From: Lactonifactor longoviformis DSM 17459
GTDB lineage: Bacteria; Bacillota; Clostridia; Lachnospirales; Lachnospiraceae
Assembly (NCBI RefSeq): GCF_900129135.1
Contig: NZ_FQVI01000003.1
Span: forward strand, 207,355-271,354
DNA: 64,000 bases
Reading direction: 5' to 3'
The notes beneath the pieces are model-generated. The model was given only the letters and a program-made list of their open reading frames with translations, ran no database searches and was not told where the DNA came from. This document shows, piece after piece, positions 26,043 through 34,712 of the stretch. The translations under genes were made by a program, and so were the position numbers. How positions within the stretch are numbered: the stretch's first letter is position 1; each line of letters begins with the position of its first letter.

Positions 26043-26127
26043 TTTAAACTCCTCCTTTCAGGATAATCATGCAGCCGGTAAGCGGCATGACGGTAAACTA
26101 AGTTTATGGTAACGAAAGCGGGAATAG

Positions 26128-26156
26128 TTGTCAAGCAGTAAGAAAAAAGTTATACT
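26128..26156 (+). promoter_or_regulatory. promoter with no intact gene downstream
   Basis: TTGTCA and TATACT are separated by 17 bases. The region 26111-26165 aligns without gaps with 39932-39986 (about 41 of 55 positions identical), where the equivalent promoter drives a lipoprotein gene. Here only a leader with the 50-bp repeat follows before the hairpin at 26424. Confidence 0.6.
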
Positions 26157-26267
26157 ATATACAGGCCTAAAAAAGGAGGGCCGGTACGAATGAGGTACCG
26201 GCGTATATGAAAAGAAATCTATATGAAAAAGGCAGCTGGCCTTTATTTGATTATCACTATAAAAGAA

Positions 26268-26317
26268 AAATGTGTTGATTTTGTGATGGAAGATTTAAGA
26301 AAGTGTAAAGACTAAAT
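26268..26317 (+). repeat. 50-bp direct repeat, left copy
   Basis: Identical at all 50 positions to 40016-40065, in the same orientation. The two copies bracket cluster 2. The stretch begins AAATGTGTTGATTTTG and ends GTAAAGACTAAAT. Upstream promoter sequences of the two copies are also related, with about 70 extra bases here. Confidence 0.9.
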
Positions 26318-26423
26318 AAAATATGCATACATGTGATTTTACCTTTCTTAATGTGGCAGATGACATGGTAATAAGAGTTGAACAAATGACAGGTTAAAGG
26401 CGACATATTGAGCAGTCATCGGC

Positions 26424-26476
26424 AATTAAGCATGAAGAACCACCGGTTTTATACCGGTGGTTCTTCATGCTTAATT
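26424..26476. terminator. 24-bp perfect hairpin at the GntR gene end
   Basis: The arms 26424-26447 and 26453-26476 are perfect complements with a TTTAT loop. Each contains GCATGAAGAACCACCGG. The stop codon of the minus-strand GntR gene lies in the right arm. It probably ends transcription from both sides, although a separate T-run is missing. Confidence 0.8.
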
Positions 26477-27241
26477 ATCGATTTCAAACCCGTTTTCTGT
26501 TGCATGGAGCTGAAATTTGAATCGCATTACATCGCCCAGCCAATAAGTATTTGAATATTCCAGAGGGGTGCCATCCTTCATATAGGAGATACCTTTCAGT
26601 AGGATTAATAGAGATTCAGATGTTGTATTTAACAGCAGAGCTTGTTTGCTGGTAGGTCTGAGGACTTCCAGATAGTCTGTTATCCTTTCAGGCACAAGCT
26701 GATAATAAGTACTTAATGTTTTGGACAGTTTTCCATCTATAAGTCCCCGCTCCTGCAGCTCTGGCGTCAGGCAGGCAGGAAGCCATGAGTCACAGATTGC
26801 TATAGGCCGTTCGTCCAGCTGAAAAAGCCTTTTAATATAAACTACCGGGGAGTCCTGAGAAATCTCCAGGTTTTCATATACTTCACTTCGGGGGGCTGTG
26901 AACAGCTGCAGCTCTAAAACTTTAGCATGCATTTCAAACCCTTGGTGGTTCAATTTTTCGCCTGAAATAATACTATAATCTAAATCGTGTATAAATGCTT
27001 GGGGATTGGCGCTGACAAAAGCACCCTTCCCTCTCTGCTTCTTGATAATTCCATCCTTCTCCAGCTCTGCTAATGCCTGTCTTATGGTAACGCGGCTTAC
27101 ATCGTACTGGGCAGATAACTCTGCTTCACTGGGCAGCCGGTCATTAATATCCCATTCTTTTTTCGTAATGCGTTCTTTTAAATCAAGTTCTATCTGATAG
27201 TATGCGGGAATGGGGGAATTGCGGTCTAATGTCTGTCCCAT
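26471..27241 (-). CDS. GntR family regulator, HutC subfamily
   Basis: A 256-residue regulator. The N-terminal winged helix has LPSEAELSAQYDVSRVTIRQ and IIKKQRGKGAFV; the C-terminal UTRA effector domain (about 95-240) has VVYIKRLFQLDERPIAICDS. HutC members sense sugars or amino acid derivatives. AAAGGAGGGAAC precedes the ATG. It is divergent from cluster 2, and identical 15-base sites overlap the start regions of both promoters, so it most likely represses cluster 2 and itself. Confidence 0.93.
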   Translation of the reverse strand: MGQTLDRNSPIPAYYQIELDLKERITKKEWDINDRLPSEAELSAQYDVSRVTIRQALAELEKDGIIKKQRGKGAFVSANPQAFIHDLDYSIISGEKLNHQGFEMHAKVLELQLFTAPRSEVYENLEISQDSPVVYIKRLFQLDERPIAICDSWLPACLTPELQERGLIDGKLSKTLSTYYQLVPERITDYLEVLRPTSKQALLLNTTSESLLILLKGISYMKDGTPLEYSNTYWLGDVMRFKFQLHATENGFEIDN

Positions 27242-27273
27242 ATTGTTCCCTCCTTTATTGTTATATAGTTATT

Positions 27274-27288
27274 ACAAGCAGACAAGAT
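27274..27288. promoter_or_regulatory. candidate GntR operator, regulator side
   Basis: ACAAGCAGACAAGAT, identical to 27422-27436. It lies just downstream of the minus-strand -10 box at 27298-27303, so a bound repressor would block the GntR gene's own promoter. Confidence 0.65.
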
Positions 27289-27297
27289 TATATATTG

Positions 27298-27326
27298 ATT
27301 CTACATACTTTCTTCCTAAATGTCAA
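27298..27326 (-). promoter_or_regulatory. promoter of the GntR gene
   Basis: On the minus strand, TTGACA (27326-27321) and TAGAAT (27303-27298) are 17 bases apart. Confidence 0.75.
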
Positions 27327-27380
27327 ATTTATTTATAAAAAGAAAAATTGCACAAGAAAAAATAATTTAAAAGTTGATAG

Positions 27381-27409
27381 TTGACATACTGCACAACTTG
27401 TGTTAAAGT
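27381..27409 (+). promoter_or_regulatory. promoter of cluster 2
   Basis: TTGACA (27381-27386) is followed after 17 bases by TAAAGT (27404-27409). Transcription would start about 27416, six bases before the candidate operator. Confidence 0.65.
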
Positions 27410-27421
27410 TAATACAACATA

Positions 27422-27436
27422 ACAAGCAGACAAGAT
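27422..27436. promoter_or_regulatory. candidate GntR operator, cluster 2 side
   Basis: ACAAGCAGACAAGAT, a second exact copy of the site at 27274. It overlaps the predicted transcription start region of the kinase gene, a repressing position. Confidence 0.65.
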
Positions 27437-27444
27437 GTAGAAAA

Positions 27445-28404
27445 ATGGAAGGAGGAGATATTCTGGAAAAGGAGAGGATTTCAGTAATTGGAGCAGCAGC
27501 AGTATGTGATTACATATATGAAGTAAATAAACTGCCTGGACCAGGAGATATTGTAGAGATTATAAGAGAACATCCGGAGCCGGTGTGGGGCGGGTGTGCA
27601 CCGAATATTGCGGTGGGAATTAAAAATCTGACTCGGACAACACCGGAATTGTTCTATCCGGTGGGCTATGACTATAAAGACAGCGGCCTGGAAAATTATT
27701 GGAAAGATAAGGGACTGAATTGTGAAAACGTAACAAAAGTAGAGAACTGCCGGTCAGGATATGCGCACATGTACATGCAGAAGGATGGGAAAACTATCTG
27801 TCTTGGTTATGCAGGAGCGGCCCGGTGCGGGAAGGCAGATGCAAAAGCTAGATTAGGAGAATGGGTAGTGATAGCCCCCGTGTTGAATGGATATACGGAA
27901 GAGTATCTGAAACGTGGAATCGAAGAGAAAAAATCCTGTATTGTAACCGGTATATGCTCCCGGGAACTGATTCCCTATCTGCCGGATGTGAAGGCGGTAA
28001 TTATTAATCAGCATGAGGCTGACTATCTGATGAGACATCTGGGATTTTGCAGGGAAGAACAATTGGCCGCTTATGTAGACGGGGGACTGCTGTTTATTAC
28101 TAACGGGGAGAAGGGAAGTAAAGTTTACGAGAAGGGCCGGATGACCCAGGTGCCTGTGGTAACCGGGAATCAAATCATAGATTTTACCGGCGCCGGGGAT
28201 GCCTACACCAGCGGGGTTGTATCAGCGTTAGCAGTGTGGGGGATGGAACCGGTACTGGCAGGTTATGTAGGGGCGGCCAATGCCAGTTTTGTATTGGAGA
28301 CCATAGGTGGGCAGACGAATTTGCCCGAATTTGCACAGTTAATCGAAAGGCTGGAGCAGACATACCCTGAGACAGCACAAAAAATAAAAGGTAAGAGAGG
28401 ATAA
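27445..28404 (+). CDS. PfkB family carbohydrate kinase (canonical)
   Basis: About 319 residues of the PfkB family with intact catalytic signature IDFTGAGDAYTSGVV near residue 250, including the Asp base that is missing from the other two PfkB-fold proteins in the window. VWGGCAPNIAVGIKNL is the substrate-side glycine motif. It phosphorylates a sugar or nucleoside; the substrate is unknown. The start is uncertain: AAGGAGG lies inside the reading frame just after the ATG at 27445, so a CTG at 27463 could be the true start. First gene of cluster 2; the next gene begins four bases after it. Confidence 0.85.
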   Translation: MEGGDILEKERISVIGAAAVCDYIYEVNKLPGPGDIVEIIREHPEPVWGGCAPNIAVGIKNLTRTTPELFYPVGYDYKDSGLENYWKDKGLNCENVTKVENCRSGYAHMYMQKDGKTICLGYAGAARCGKADAKARLGEWVVIAPVLNGYTEEYLKRGIEEKKSCIVTGICSRELIPYLPDVKAVIINQHEADYLMRHLGFCREEQLAAYVDGGLLFITNGEKGSKVYEKGRMTQVPVVTGNQIIDFTGAGDAYTSGVVSALAVWGMEPVLAGYVGAANASFVLETIGGQTNLPEFAQLIERLEQTYPETAQKIKGKRG

Positions 28405-28407
28405 AAC

Positions 28408-29430
28408 ATGAAAATCAGCAAAATGGACAGAACTTTGGGATGCCTTTACGGAACAGCAACCGGAGATGCCCTGGGTGTACCGTCATCTTTTTTGACACCT
28501 AACCGCATCAGGGAATTATATGGATGGATTGATACTTTTTACCCTCCGGAGAAGGGACATATTTACCATGACGGACTTCTGGCAGGGGAATATACAGATG
28601 ATACGGAGCAGGCTCTTGCCCTGACCCATTCCTTTCTCCGGTACCGCAAAGTAGTTCCGGAAGACATTGCTAAGGAATTGGAAAAATGGGCTGAGCGAGT
28701 GAAAGATAAATACGCAAGTCCCTTCGGACCAAGCACGGAGCGGGCACTGAAAGCGATACGGGAAGGCTGCCCTATCGGGGAATCCGGGAAATACGGCAAT
28801 ACCAATGGTTCTGCCATGCGAATCAGCCCTCTGGGAATCATCCACGGGCTGCGGGACAGCTCTATTGAGGAGATTGTCAGAGATGTATATCAGACATGCC
28901 TTGTGACACATAACACGAAAGTAGCAGTGTCCTCGGGAGCCGCAGTCGCATGGGGGATTGCAGTTTGTATGAAAGGTGAGACCGATGTCGGTAAAGTGGT
29001 GGAAGAGACTATAAAGGCAGCAGCAGCAGGGGAAATATTTGGAAATGATATTCCGGCACCGTCCATCGGCAAGCGGATTGACTGTGCGGCAGACCTGGCA
29101 TTTAAGGCAAAATCCCCTCAAGAGGGAATGGATGCCATTTACAGCTACTTTGGCGGAGGCGATCTCTGTGCGGATTCCATTCCACAGACCATAGGACTAT
29201 TTGTCCTGGGAAAAGGAGATCCTAAGAATACCATCGAGTATGCCGTCAATATCGGGGGGGACTGTGATACGAATGCCGCAATGGCAGGGGCAATGGCGGG
29301 AGCAATGAACGGCGTGGATGCCGTACCGCTGGTATGGAGAGAAACGGTTAATAAAGTAAATCATATAGATATGACGCCGGTAGCAGAAGATTTGATCAAC
29401 TTAGCACCTAAGTGGCAGGTGGCTGAATAA
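28408..29430 (+). CDS. short ADP-ribosylglycohydrolase-family protein
   Basis: A 340-residue protein made only of the ARH/DraG domain. GCLYGTATGDALGVPS, EYTDDTEQALAL and NIGGDCDTNAAMAGAMAGA carry the conserved acidic residues that bind the two magnesium ions. The family removes ADP-ribose or similar groups from N- or O-linked acceptors. It is less like the two long paralogues than those are like each other. Position directly after the kinase suggests sequential action on the imported compound. Confidence 0.88.
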   Translation: MKISKMDRTLGCLYGTATGDALGVPSSFLTPNRIRELYGWIDTFYPPEKGHIYHDGLLAGEYTDDTEQALALTHSFLRYRKVVPEDIAKELEKWAERVKDKYASPFGPSTERALKAIREGCPIGESGKYGNTNGSAMRISPLGIIHGLRDSSIEEIVRDVYQTCLVTHNTKVAVSSGAAVAWGIAVCMKGETDVGKVVEETIKAAAAGEIFGNDIPAPSIGKRIDCAADLAFKAKSPQEGMDAIYSYFGGGDLCADSIPQTIGLFVLGKGDPKNTIEYAVNIGGDCDTNAAMAGAMAGAMNGVDAVPLVWRETVNKVNHIDMTPVAEDLINLAPKWQVAE

Positions 29431-29447
29431 GAAGTGGAGGATCTGAT

Positions 29448-30821
29448 ATGAAGAGAAGAGTATTATCTTTGGTATTAGCATTGTGTATGGCAGTAGGAAT
29501 GGCCGGGTGCGGCAGCTCAGAAAAAGAGAAGTCTGGTAAATCGGCATCGGCAGAGGGAGACAGAAAACAGATTACTATGTGGTTCTGGGGTTGTGCCACC
29601 CCTTATCAGGAACACATGCAGAAGGTATTGGTGGACAGTTACAACGAGTCTCAGGAGGAATACTGGCTTACTCTGGAATTCAGAAATACCGTGGACAAAG
29701 ATATTCCAGTTGCTTTGGCGGCTGATTCCGGTCCGGATATAGTATATGCTTCCGGTCCCTCGTATGTATCCACTTATGTCCAGGAGGGAAAGGTAATCAG
29801 TCTGGATAAATATGCAGAGCAGTACGGCTGGAAGGACAGAATGCTGGGAATTCTGTATGATGCATGTACGGTAGACGGAAGTCTGTATTCCATTCCTAAT
29901 TCTATCTCTGTGGGAGGGATTTTTTATAATAAAGCTTTATTCGAAGAGAAAGGCTGGGAGGTACCCTCCACGGTAGATGAGTTGACAGCCATTATGGACG
30001 AGGCAATAAAAGATGGTTTATATGGCTCTCTGGCCGGAAATAAAGGATGGAAGCCCTGCAACGATAATTTCAGTTCTCTTATGGTCAGCCATTTTACGTA
30101 TCCGTCTGTAATGTATGACTGTCTCAGCGGCAAGACTCCTTTTAACAATCCCGAAATGGCAGGAGCCGTTGAGCTGTCGAAAGAGTGGTACGAAAAAGGA
30201 TATCTGGGAGGCTCGGACTACACGGATCTGGATTCTCAAGAATGTATGCAGATGCTTTCAGAGAAAAAATCTCCCTTTGTCCTTGCGCCTACCTTGTATT
30301 TCCAGTTTGCAGGACAGTTCTTTACCGGAGACTTAGAAGATGATCTTGGATTTGTCCCATTTCCATCCCTGCAGTCTGATCAGCCTTCACCGGTGTATGA
30401 TGTGGCTACCCCCTGTAATTTCAGCATCAGCGCCAACACACCGTATGCGGACGAATGTGCCAAAATTTTAGACACTATGCTGACAGAAGATTTCCTGGTA
30501 GAAATGACAAAAGGATGGCCGGGATACTGGGCAACACCTCTCAAGGAGATCACAGTAGATGAAAGCTCAATTGAAGGATTGGGCGGTGAATTTATCGGCG
30601 CAGTAAAAGAAGCCTGTACAGCTATTGATAACGGACAGTTCAGCTTCCATCCAACCACGTTTATGCCTCCGGAGACTCAGGAAAAATGGAGAGATATTGA
30701 CATGGTTTGGCAGGGAGTTATGACACCCGAAGAGTTCCTTGACTCTGTGGATGCCGTGTTCCCCGCTGAGTTGGAGAAGAATTTGGTAAGCCCGTTGGCA
30801 GAGCCTGCCAGAGCAAAGTAA
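29448..30821 (+). CDS. ABC transporter substrate-binding lipoprotein
   Basis: A 457-residue extracellular binding protein (bacterial family 1). The N-terminal signal peptide ends in the lipobox MAGCGSS, so the mature protein is lipid-anchored outside the cell. ALAADSGPDIVYASG and YSIPNSISVGGIFYNK match sugar-binding proteins. It delivers the substrate to the two permeases that follow. GTGGAGG precedes the ATG. No ATPase gene is in the cluster, so a shared MsmK/UgpC-type ATPase encoded elsewhere is likely. Confidence 0.92.
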   Translation: MKRRVLSLVLALCMAVGMAGCGSSEKEKSGKSASAEGDRKQITMWFWGCATPYQEHMQKVLVDSYNESQEEYWLTLEFRNTVDKDIPVALAADSGPDIVYASGPSYVSTYVQEGKVISLDKYAEQYGWKDRMLGILYDACTVDGSLYSIPNSISVGGIFYNKALFEEKGWEVPSTVDELTAIMDEAIKDGLYGSLAGNKGWKPCNDNFSSLMVSHFTYPSVMYDCLSGKTPFNNPEMAGAVELSKEWYEKGYLGGSDYTDLDSQECMQMLSEKKSPFVLAPTLYFQFAGQFFTGDLEDDLGFVPFPSLQSDQPSPVYDVATPCNFSISANTPYADECAKILDTMLTEDFLVEMTKGWPGYWATPLKEITVDESSIEGLGGEFIGAVKEACTAIDNGQFSFHPTTFMPPETQEKWRDIDMVWQGVMTPEEFLDSVDAVFPAELEKNLVSPLAEPARAK

Positions 30822-30837
30822 ATAGGAGTAATAAGGG

Positions 30838-31719
30838 ATGAGCGATAGAAAGAGTAAAAGAGAAAGAAAAACAGGTTATTACTTACTTGCCGCACCCGCT
30901 ATACTTTTAAGCCTGTCTGTGGTTTTGATTCCGGCAGTTACCACCATTTATGCTTCATTCACGGAATGGAACGGCATGGGAGAGATGAAATGGATAGGAC
31001 TGCAGAACTTCAAAGATATTCTGGGCGATCCAATTTTCATGACATCTTTGAAGAATAATTTTAGATGGACGCTTATTTTTCTCATCGTCCCGGTAACCAT
31101 AGGGATGGTTGCGGCAGTCCTGTTGATCAACATGAAGAAGACCAAAAATATGTTTCAGACCTTTTATCTGATTCCCTATATTCTGGCACCTTCTACCAAT
31201 GCAGTAATTTGGCTGAATATCATGTTTTCCCCTAATGCAGGGGTGATTGGATACTTGAAGGACCTGGGGCTGGATATTTCATCACCGTTAGGTAATATGT
31301 CTTCCGCGCTCTACGGTGTAGTTGGAGTAGATATATGGCATTACTGGGGTTTTTTGACCGTGATTTATCTGGCGGCTCTGCGGCAGACACCAATAGACCA
31401 GATTGAGTCGGCACGGGTAGAAGGGGGAAATGCATGGCAGATCTATCGTTATATATATCTGCCAAACATTATGCCTACCGTAAAGTTGATGTTTGTTATG
31501 ATTGTGATCTATTCATTCCTTTCTTTTGATTATGTATATCTTCTGACAGGAGGGGGACCTGCCCATGCCACGGAATTGCTGAGCACCTTTGCCTACAGTA
31601 CGGCATTTTCTGCCTTTAAGTTCGGGCGCAGCGCCGCTGTATCTGTAGTGATGGGGATTTTCGGAAGTGTTGCAGCATTTTGCTATGTTTGGATAAGCAG
31701 AAAGGATGTGGCTGAATAA
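30838..31719 (+). CDS. ABC sugar transporter permease, MalF type
   Basis: A 293-residue membrane protein with about six helices and the EAA loop DQIESARVEGGNAWQIYRYI, where the ATPase docks. YYLLAAPAILLSLSVVLIPA is the first helix. Part of the CUT1 importer with the binding protein before it and the MalG-type permease after it; the stop of this gene shares one base with the start of the next. Confidence 0.92.
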   Translation: MSDRKSKRERKTGYYLLAAPAILLSLSVVLIPAVTTIYASFTEWNGMGEMKWIGLQNFKDILGDPIFMTSLKNNFRWTLIFLIVPVTIGMVAAVLLINMKKTKNMFQTFYLIPYILAPSTNAVIWLNIMFSPNAGVIGYLKDLGLDISSPLGNMSSALYGVVGVDIWHYWGFLTVIYLAALRQTPIDQIESARVEGGNAWQIYRYIYLPNIMPTVKLMFVMIVIYSFLSFDYVYLLTGGGPAHATELLSTFAYSTAFSAFKFGRSAAVSVVMGIFGSVAAFCYVWISRKDVAE

Positions 31720-32549
31720 TGAAAAGGAAGCAGGTCATTCATAAAGTTATTATCGTAGTTATTCTGGCAGTTCTATCAGTCATTGCCCTTACACCGGTGC
31801 TTCTGGTATTGGTGAATAGTTTTAAGACGCACGCGGAGATTGTAGCGAATCCACTGGCCTGGCCGAAAGAATTCTCTTTTTACAATTACCAGCAGGCTTG
31901 GGAGCTGGGCAAGTTTGGGGAAGGATTTGCTAATAGTATCAAGCTTTCCGGAACCGCCGTTGTGGTTGGAGTACTTGCATCCGCAGGATGCGGATATGTC
32001 ATTGCGGGAAAGAAAATTAAGATGTGGGGCATGATTCTGATCTACTTCATGCTGGTGACAACGGTTCCCATGCAGCTGTTTTTACTGCCTTTGTACTCCA
32101 CGTTTGTCAAATTAGGACTCATGGGGAATCCATTTGCCGCAGGAGTGGTAATTGCGGCATGGAATCTTCCCCTGCCTATCTTCCTTATGCGTACCTTCTT
32201 CCTGAAAATACCAAGGGATCTGGAAGAAGCAGCGCGTATTGACGGGGCAGGAACCTTTCAGGTATTTACTAAGGTGATGCTGCCCATCGTCTCGCCGGGA
32301 CTGATAACAGTAGCCGTAATTGTAGCACTGAATTCCTGGAATGAATATCTGTTAAGTTCCACTTTGCTCCAGGGGGAGACAAATTTTACGGCAACCATTA
32401 AGTTTTTAAATTTAAATGGAACATTCTCCAGAGATATGAGTATTATCATGTCGGGAGCAGTAATTATGATTGTTCCGGTGGTTATTGTATTCCTTCTGCT
32501 GCAGAAATATTTTATTGAAGGTATGACCGGCGGATCGGTAAAAGGATAA
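31719..32549 (+). CDS. ABC sugar transporter permease, MalG type
   Basis: A 276-residue membrane protein with about six helices. The EAA loop PRDLEEAARIDGAGTFQVF and the ending QKYFIEGMTGGSVKG are characteristic of MalG-type permeases. It completes the cluster 2 importer and directly precedes the long ADP-ribosylglycohydrolase gene. Confidence 0.92.
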   Translation: MKRKQVIHKVIIVVILAVLSVIALTPVLLVLVNSFKTHAEIVANPLAWPKEFSFYNYQQAWELGKFGEGFANSIKLSGTAVVVGVLASAGCGYVIAGKKIKMWGMILIYFMLVTTVPMQLFLLPLYSTFVKLGLMGNPFAAGVVIAAWNLPLPIFLMRTFFLKIPRDLEEAARIDGAGTFQVFTKVMLPIVSPGLITVAVIVALNSWNEYLLSSTLLQGETNFTATIKFLNLNGTFSRDMSIIMSGAVIMIVPVVIVFLLLQKYFIEGMTGGSVKG

Positions 32550-32573
32550 TAAAAATAATATTGGAGGTTAGTG

Positions 32574-34700
32574 ATGATTAGCAAGACATACAGCGAACAA
32601 ATCTATGCAGGAGTGTTAGGAAAAATCATAGGAGTATATATGGGGAGGCCAGTGGAAGGTTGGTCCTATGAAAACATTGTAAATGAATTCGGTAAAATAG
32701 AGAATTATGTGGCTGAGCACAATGGTTTCCCTCTAATTGTTCCAGATGACGATATATCCGGCACTTTTGTATTTTACCGTGCCCTTGAGGACAACGGCTA
32801 TCCGAAAGACGTGACGGCGGATCAGATTGGACAGACTTGGCTGAATTATATTATAGAAGACAAAACCATACTCTGGTGGGGCGGCCTGGCAAGATCTACA
32901 GAGCACTCTGCCTATCTAAGATTAAAACAGGGAGTAAAACCTCCTTACAGCGGCTCTTTTGAATATAATGGACAATCTATTGCGGAAGCCATCGGATCAC
33001 AGATTTTTATTGACACCTGGGCCATGAGTAATCCGGGAAATCCTGAACGCGCTGCAAAAATGGCAAGAGAGGCAGCCATTGTAAGTCACGCAGGGATTGC
33101 AGTGGAGGCGGCCGTGTATCTGGCAGCCATTGAAGCCCTGGCTTTTGATATCAAAGACGTAGATGAATTGCTACGCAGTGCCAGAAAATACGTACAGGGG
33201 GAATATGGCAAAAAACTCCTGAAGCTTGTGGATGATGTGGTGGAACAGTGCAGCCGGGCATCGGACTGGAGGCAGGTACGTGACTGGATCCAGGAGAATC
33301 ACGGATACCATCTGTATCCCGGAAACTGCCCCATGGTACCCAATCATCTGGCAGTGATCATGGCATTGAAAATGGCGGGGGATGATTTCCAGGAGAGCAT
33401 TTCCATCGCTACAAGCGCGGGTTGGGATACGGACTGCAATGCAGGAAATGTAGGATGCTTAAACGGGATCCGTCTGGGTCTGGATGCTATCAATCACGGC
33501 GTTGACCTTAGAGGCCCCGTGGCTGACAGGATGCTGGTGGTAAGCTCCGACGGGGGGTCCTGTATCTCCGACGCAGTGCAGGAGAGCAGAAAGATTATTA
33601 AAGCAGCATCTGCCCTGGCAGGGGAAGCTGCAGAACTTCCGGAAAATAGATTTGCATTTGAATACAGGGGATCTACCCAGGGCTTTATGCTTCATCCGGA
33701 ACCCATCCATGTACAGGCAGCCACGGAAGTAAAGAATGCATGGGAAGAAAAGGGTGAGGCCGGACTTCAGATTACATATAAGAATCTGGGCAGAGGGGCA
33801 AAGGCCTCCGCGTCAGTGGCAACCTTTGTGGATCCTGCGCCAAAGGCAAAAGCCGGGACTTCTTATTTCGAAGTATACGCAAGTCCCTCCATTTATTCCG
33901 GCCAGACCGTGCACATGACGGTGAAATGCTTTGAGGTGGAAAATCCTGATTTGAAATTATTTATTGATTACTACGATCAGAATGACAGAATCAGCACCAT
34001 AGAAGGGGATACGATAAGGCTGGAACCAGGTCTAAATGAAATTGCCTGGAAGGTGCCGGATACCACAGGCCGGTCCATCTACCGCCTGGGAATCCGGCTG
34101 AACAGTGACCATATGCTGAATGGATCTGTTGTAATAAAAAGCCTGGACTGGAAAGGGTCTCCGGAACTCTTCCATATGGGAAAGGCCAATGAACTGACAC
34201 CGGGTATCAGCCCCTTTGTGACACGTACACAGTGGCTGTCCGCGTTTATGACGTCGGTAAAACACTATGGTCCGGACTATCTGGCTACCATTTCCCTGTC
34301 CCATCCGGAAGAAAACGGAGTAATGACTATAGGAACTACGGACTGGGATGATTATTCCATAGAGACAAAGCTTCAGTTTGTACATGGCAACTGTGCGGGG
34401 GTTGTGGCAAGATCCAAAGGCCACAGAAGATACTATGCAGCTGTCTTCCGGGACAACAAGGCGGAGATCATAAAACGCTTTGACCGTGATGTGATATCTC
34501 TGGCTGCCACTGCGTTTCCCACCACAGATGATATGACACATGAAGTAAAACTGGAGGTAAAGGGAAACCGGCTGACCATGTTTATCGACGGAGAACAGAA
34601 AGTTGCCTGCACAGACGATACCTTTGCAAACGGAGCAGCAGGGTTCATGGTGGATGAGGGTGCTATTGTGGCGGAAGGCCTCACGGTTAAAGGCGTGTAA
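32574..34700 (+). CDS. long ADP-ribosylglycohydrolase-family protein with C-terminal beta-sandwich (paralogue)
   Basis: About 708 residues, collinear with the protein at 7281 over its whole length. The ARH domain has VPDDDISGTF and SAGWDTDCNAGNVGCLNGI; the C-terminal 170 residues form the same LamG/DUF1080-like beta-sandwich, with KGHRRYYAAVF in both copies. No signal peptide is seen. TTGGAGG precedes the ATG at 32574; a GTG three bases earlier is possible. It heads the second half of cluster 2, the part shared with cluster 1. Confidence 0.85.
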   Translation: MISKTYSEQIYAGVLGKIIGVYMGRPVEGWSYENIVNEFGKIENYVAEHNGFPLIVPDDDISGTFVFYRALEDNGYPKDVTADQIGQTWLNYIIEDKTILWWGGLARSTEHSAYLRLKQGVKPPYSGSFEYNGQSIAEAIGSQIFIDTWAMSNPGNPERAAKMAREAAIVSHAGIAVEAAVYLAAIEALAFDIKDVDELLRSARKYVQGEYGKKLLKLVDDVVEQCSRASDWRQVRDWIQENHGYHLYPGNCPMVPNHLAVIMALKMAGDDFQESISIATSAGWDTDCNAGNVGCLNGIRLGLDAINHGVDLRGPVADRMLVVSSDGGSCISDAVQESRKIIKAASALAGEAAELPENRFAFEYRGSTQGFMLHPEPIHVQAATEVKNAWEEKGEAGLQITYKNLGRGAKASASVATFVDPAPKAKAGTSYFEVYASPSIYSGQTVHMTVKCFEVENPDLKLFIDYYDQNDRISTIEGDTIRLEPGLNEIAWKVPDTTGRSIYRLGIRLNSDHMLNGSVVIKSLDWKGSPELFHMGKANELTPGISPFVTRTQWLSAFMTSVKHYGPDYLATISLSHPEENGVMTIGTTDWDDYSIETKLQFVHGNCAGVVARSKGHRRYYAAVFRDNKAEIIKRFDRDVISLAATAFPTTDDMTHEVKLEVKGNRLTMFIDGEQKVACTDDTFANGAAGFMVDEGAIVAEGLTVKGV

Positions 34701-34712
34701 GGGTTAATTGGC

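Larger units (their letters stand above)
26163..26476 (+). ncRNA. candidate small RNA or short-peptide transcript
   Basis: This 428-base gap (26043-26470) has a promoter, an 8-bp hairpin GCCGGTAC/GTACCGGC (26180-26202), the 50-bp repeat and a very long hairpin at its end, but no ORF of normal size. One short frame from ATG 26225 to TAA 26316 would encode 30 residues ending CVDFVMEDLRKCKD; the 40-kb repeat copy encodes the same ending. No convincing ribosome binding site precedes it. It may be a small RNA, a small peptide gene, or the residue of a gene lost when cluster 2 arrived. Confidence 0.35.
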
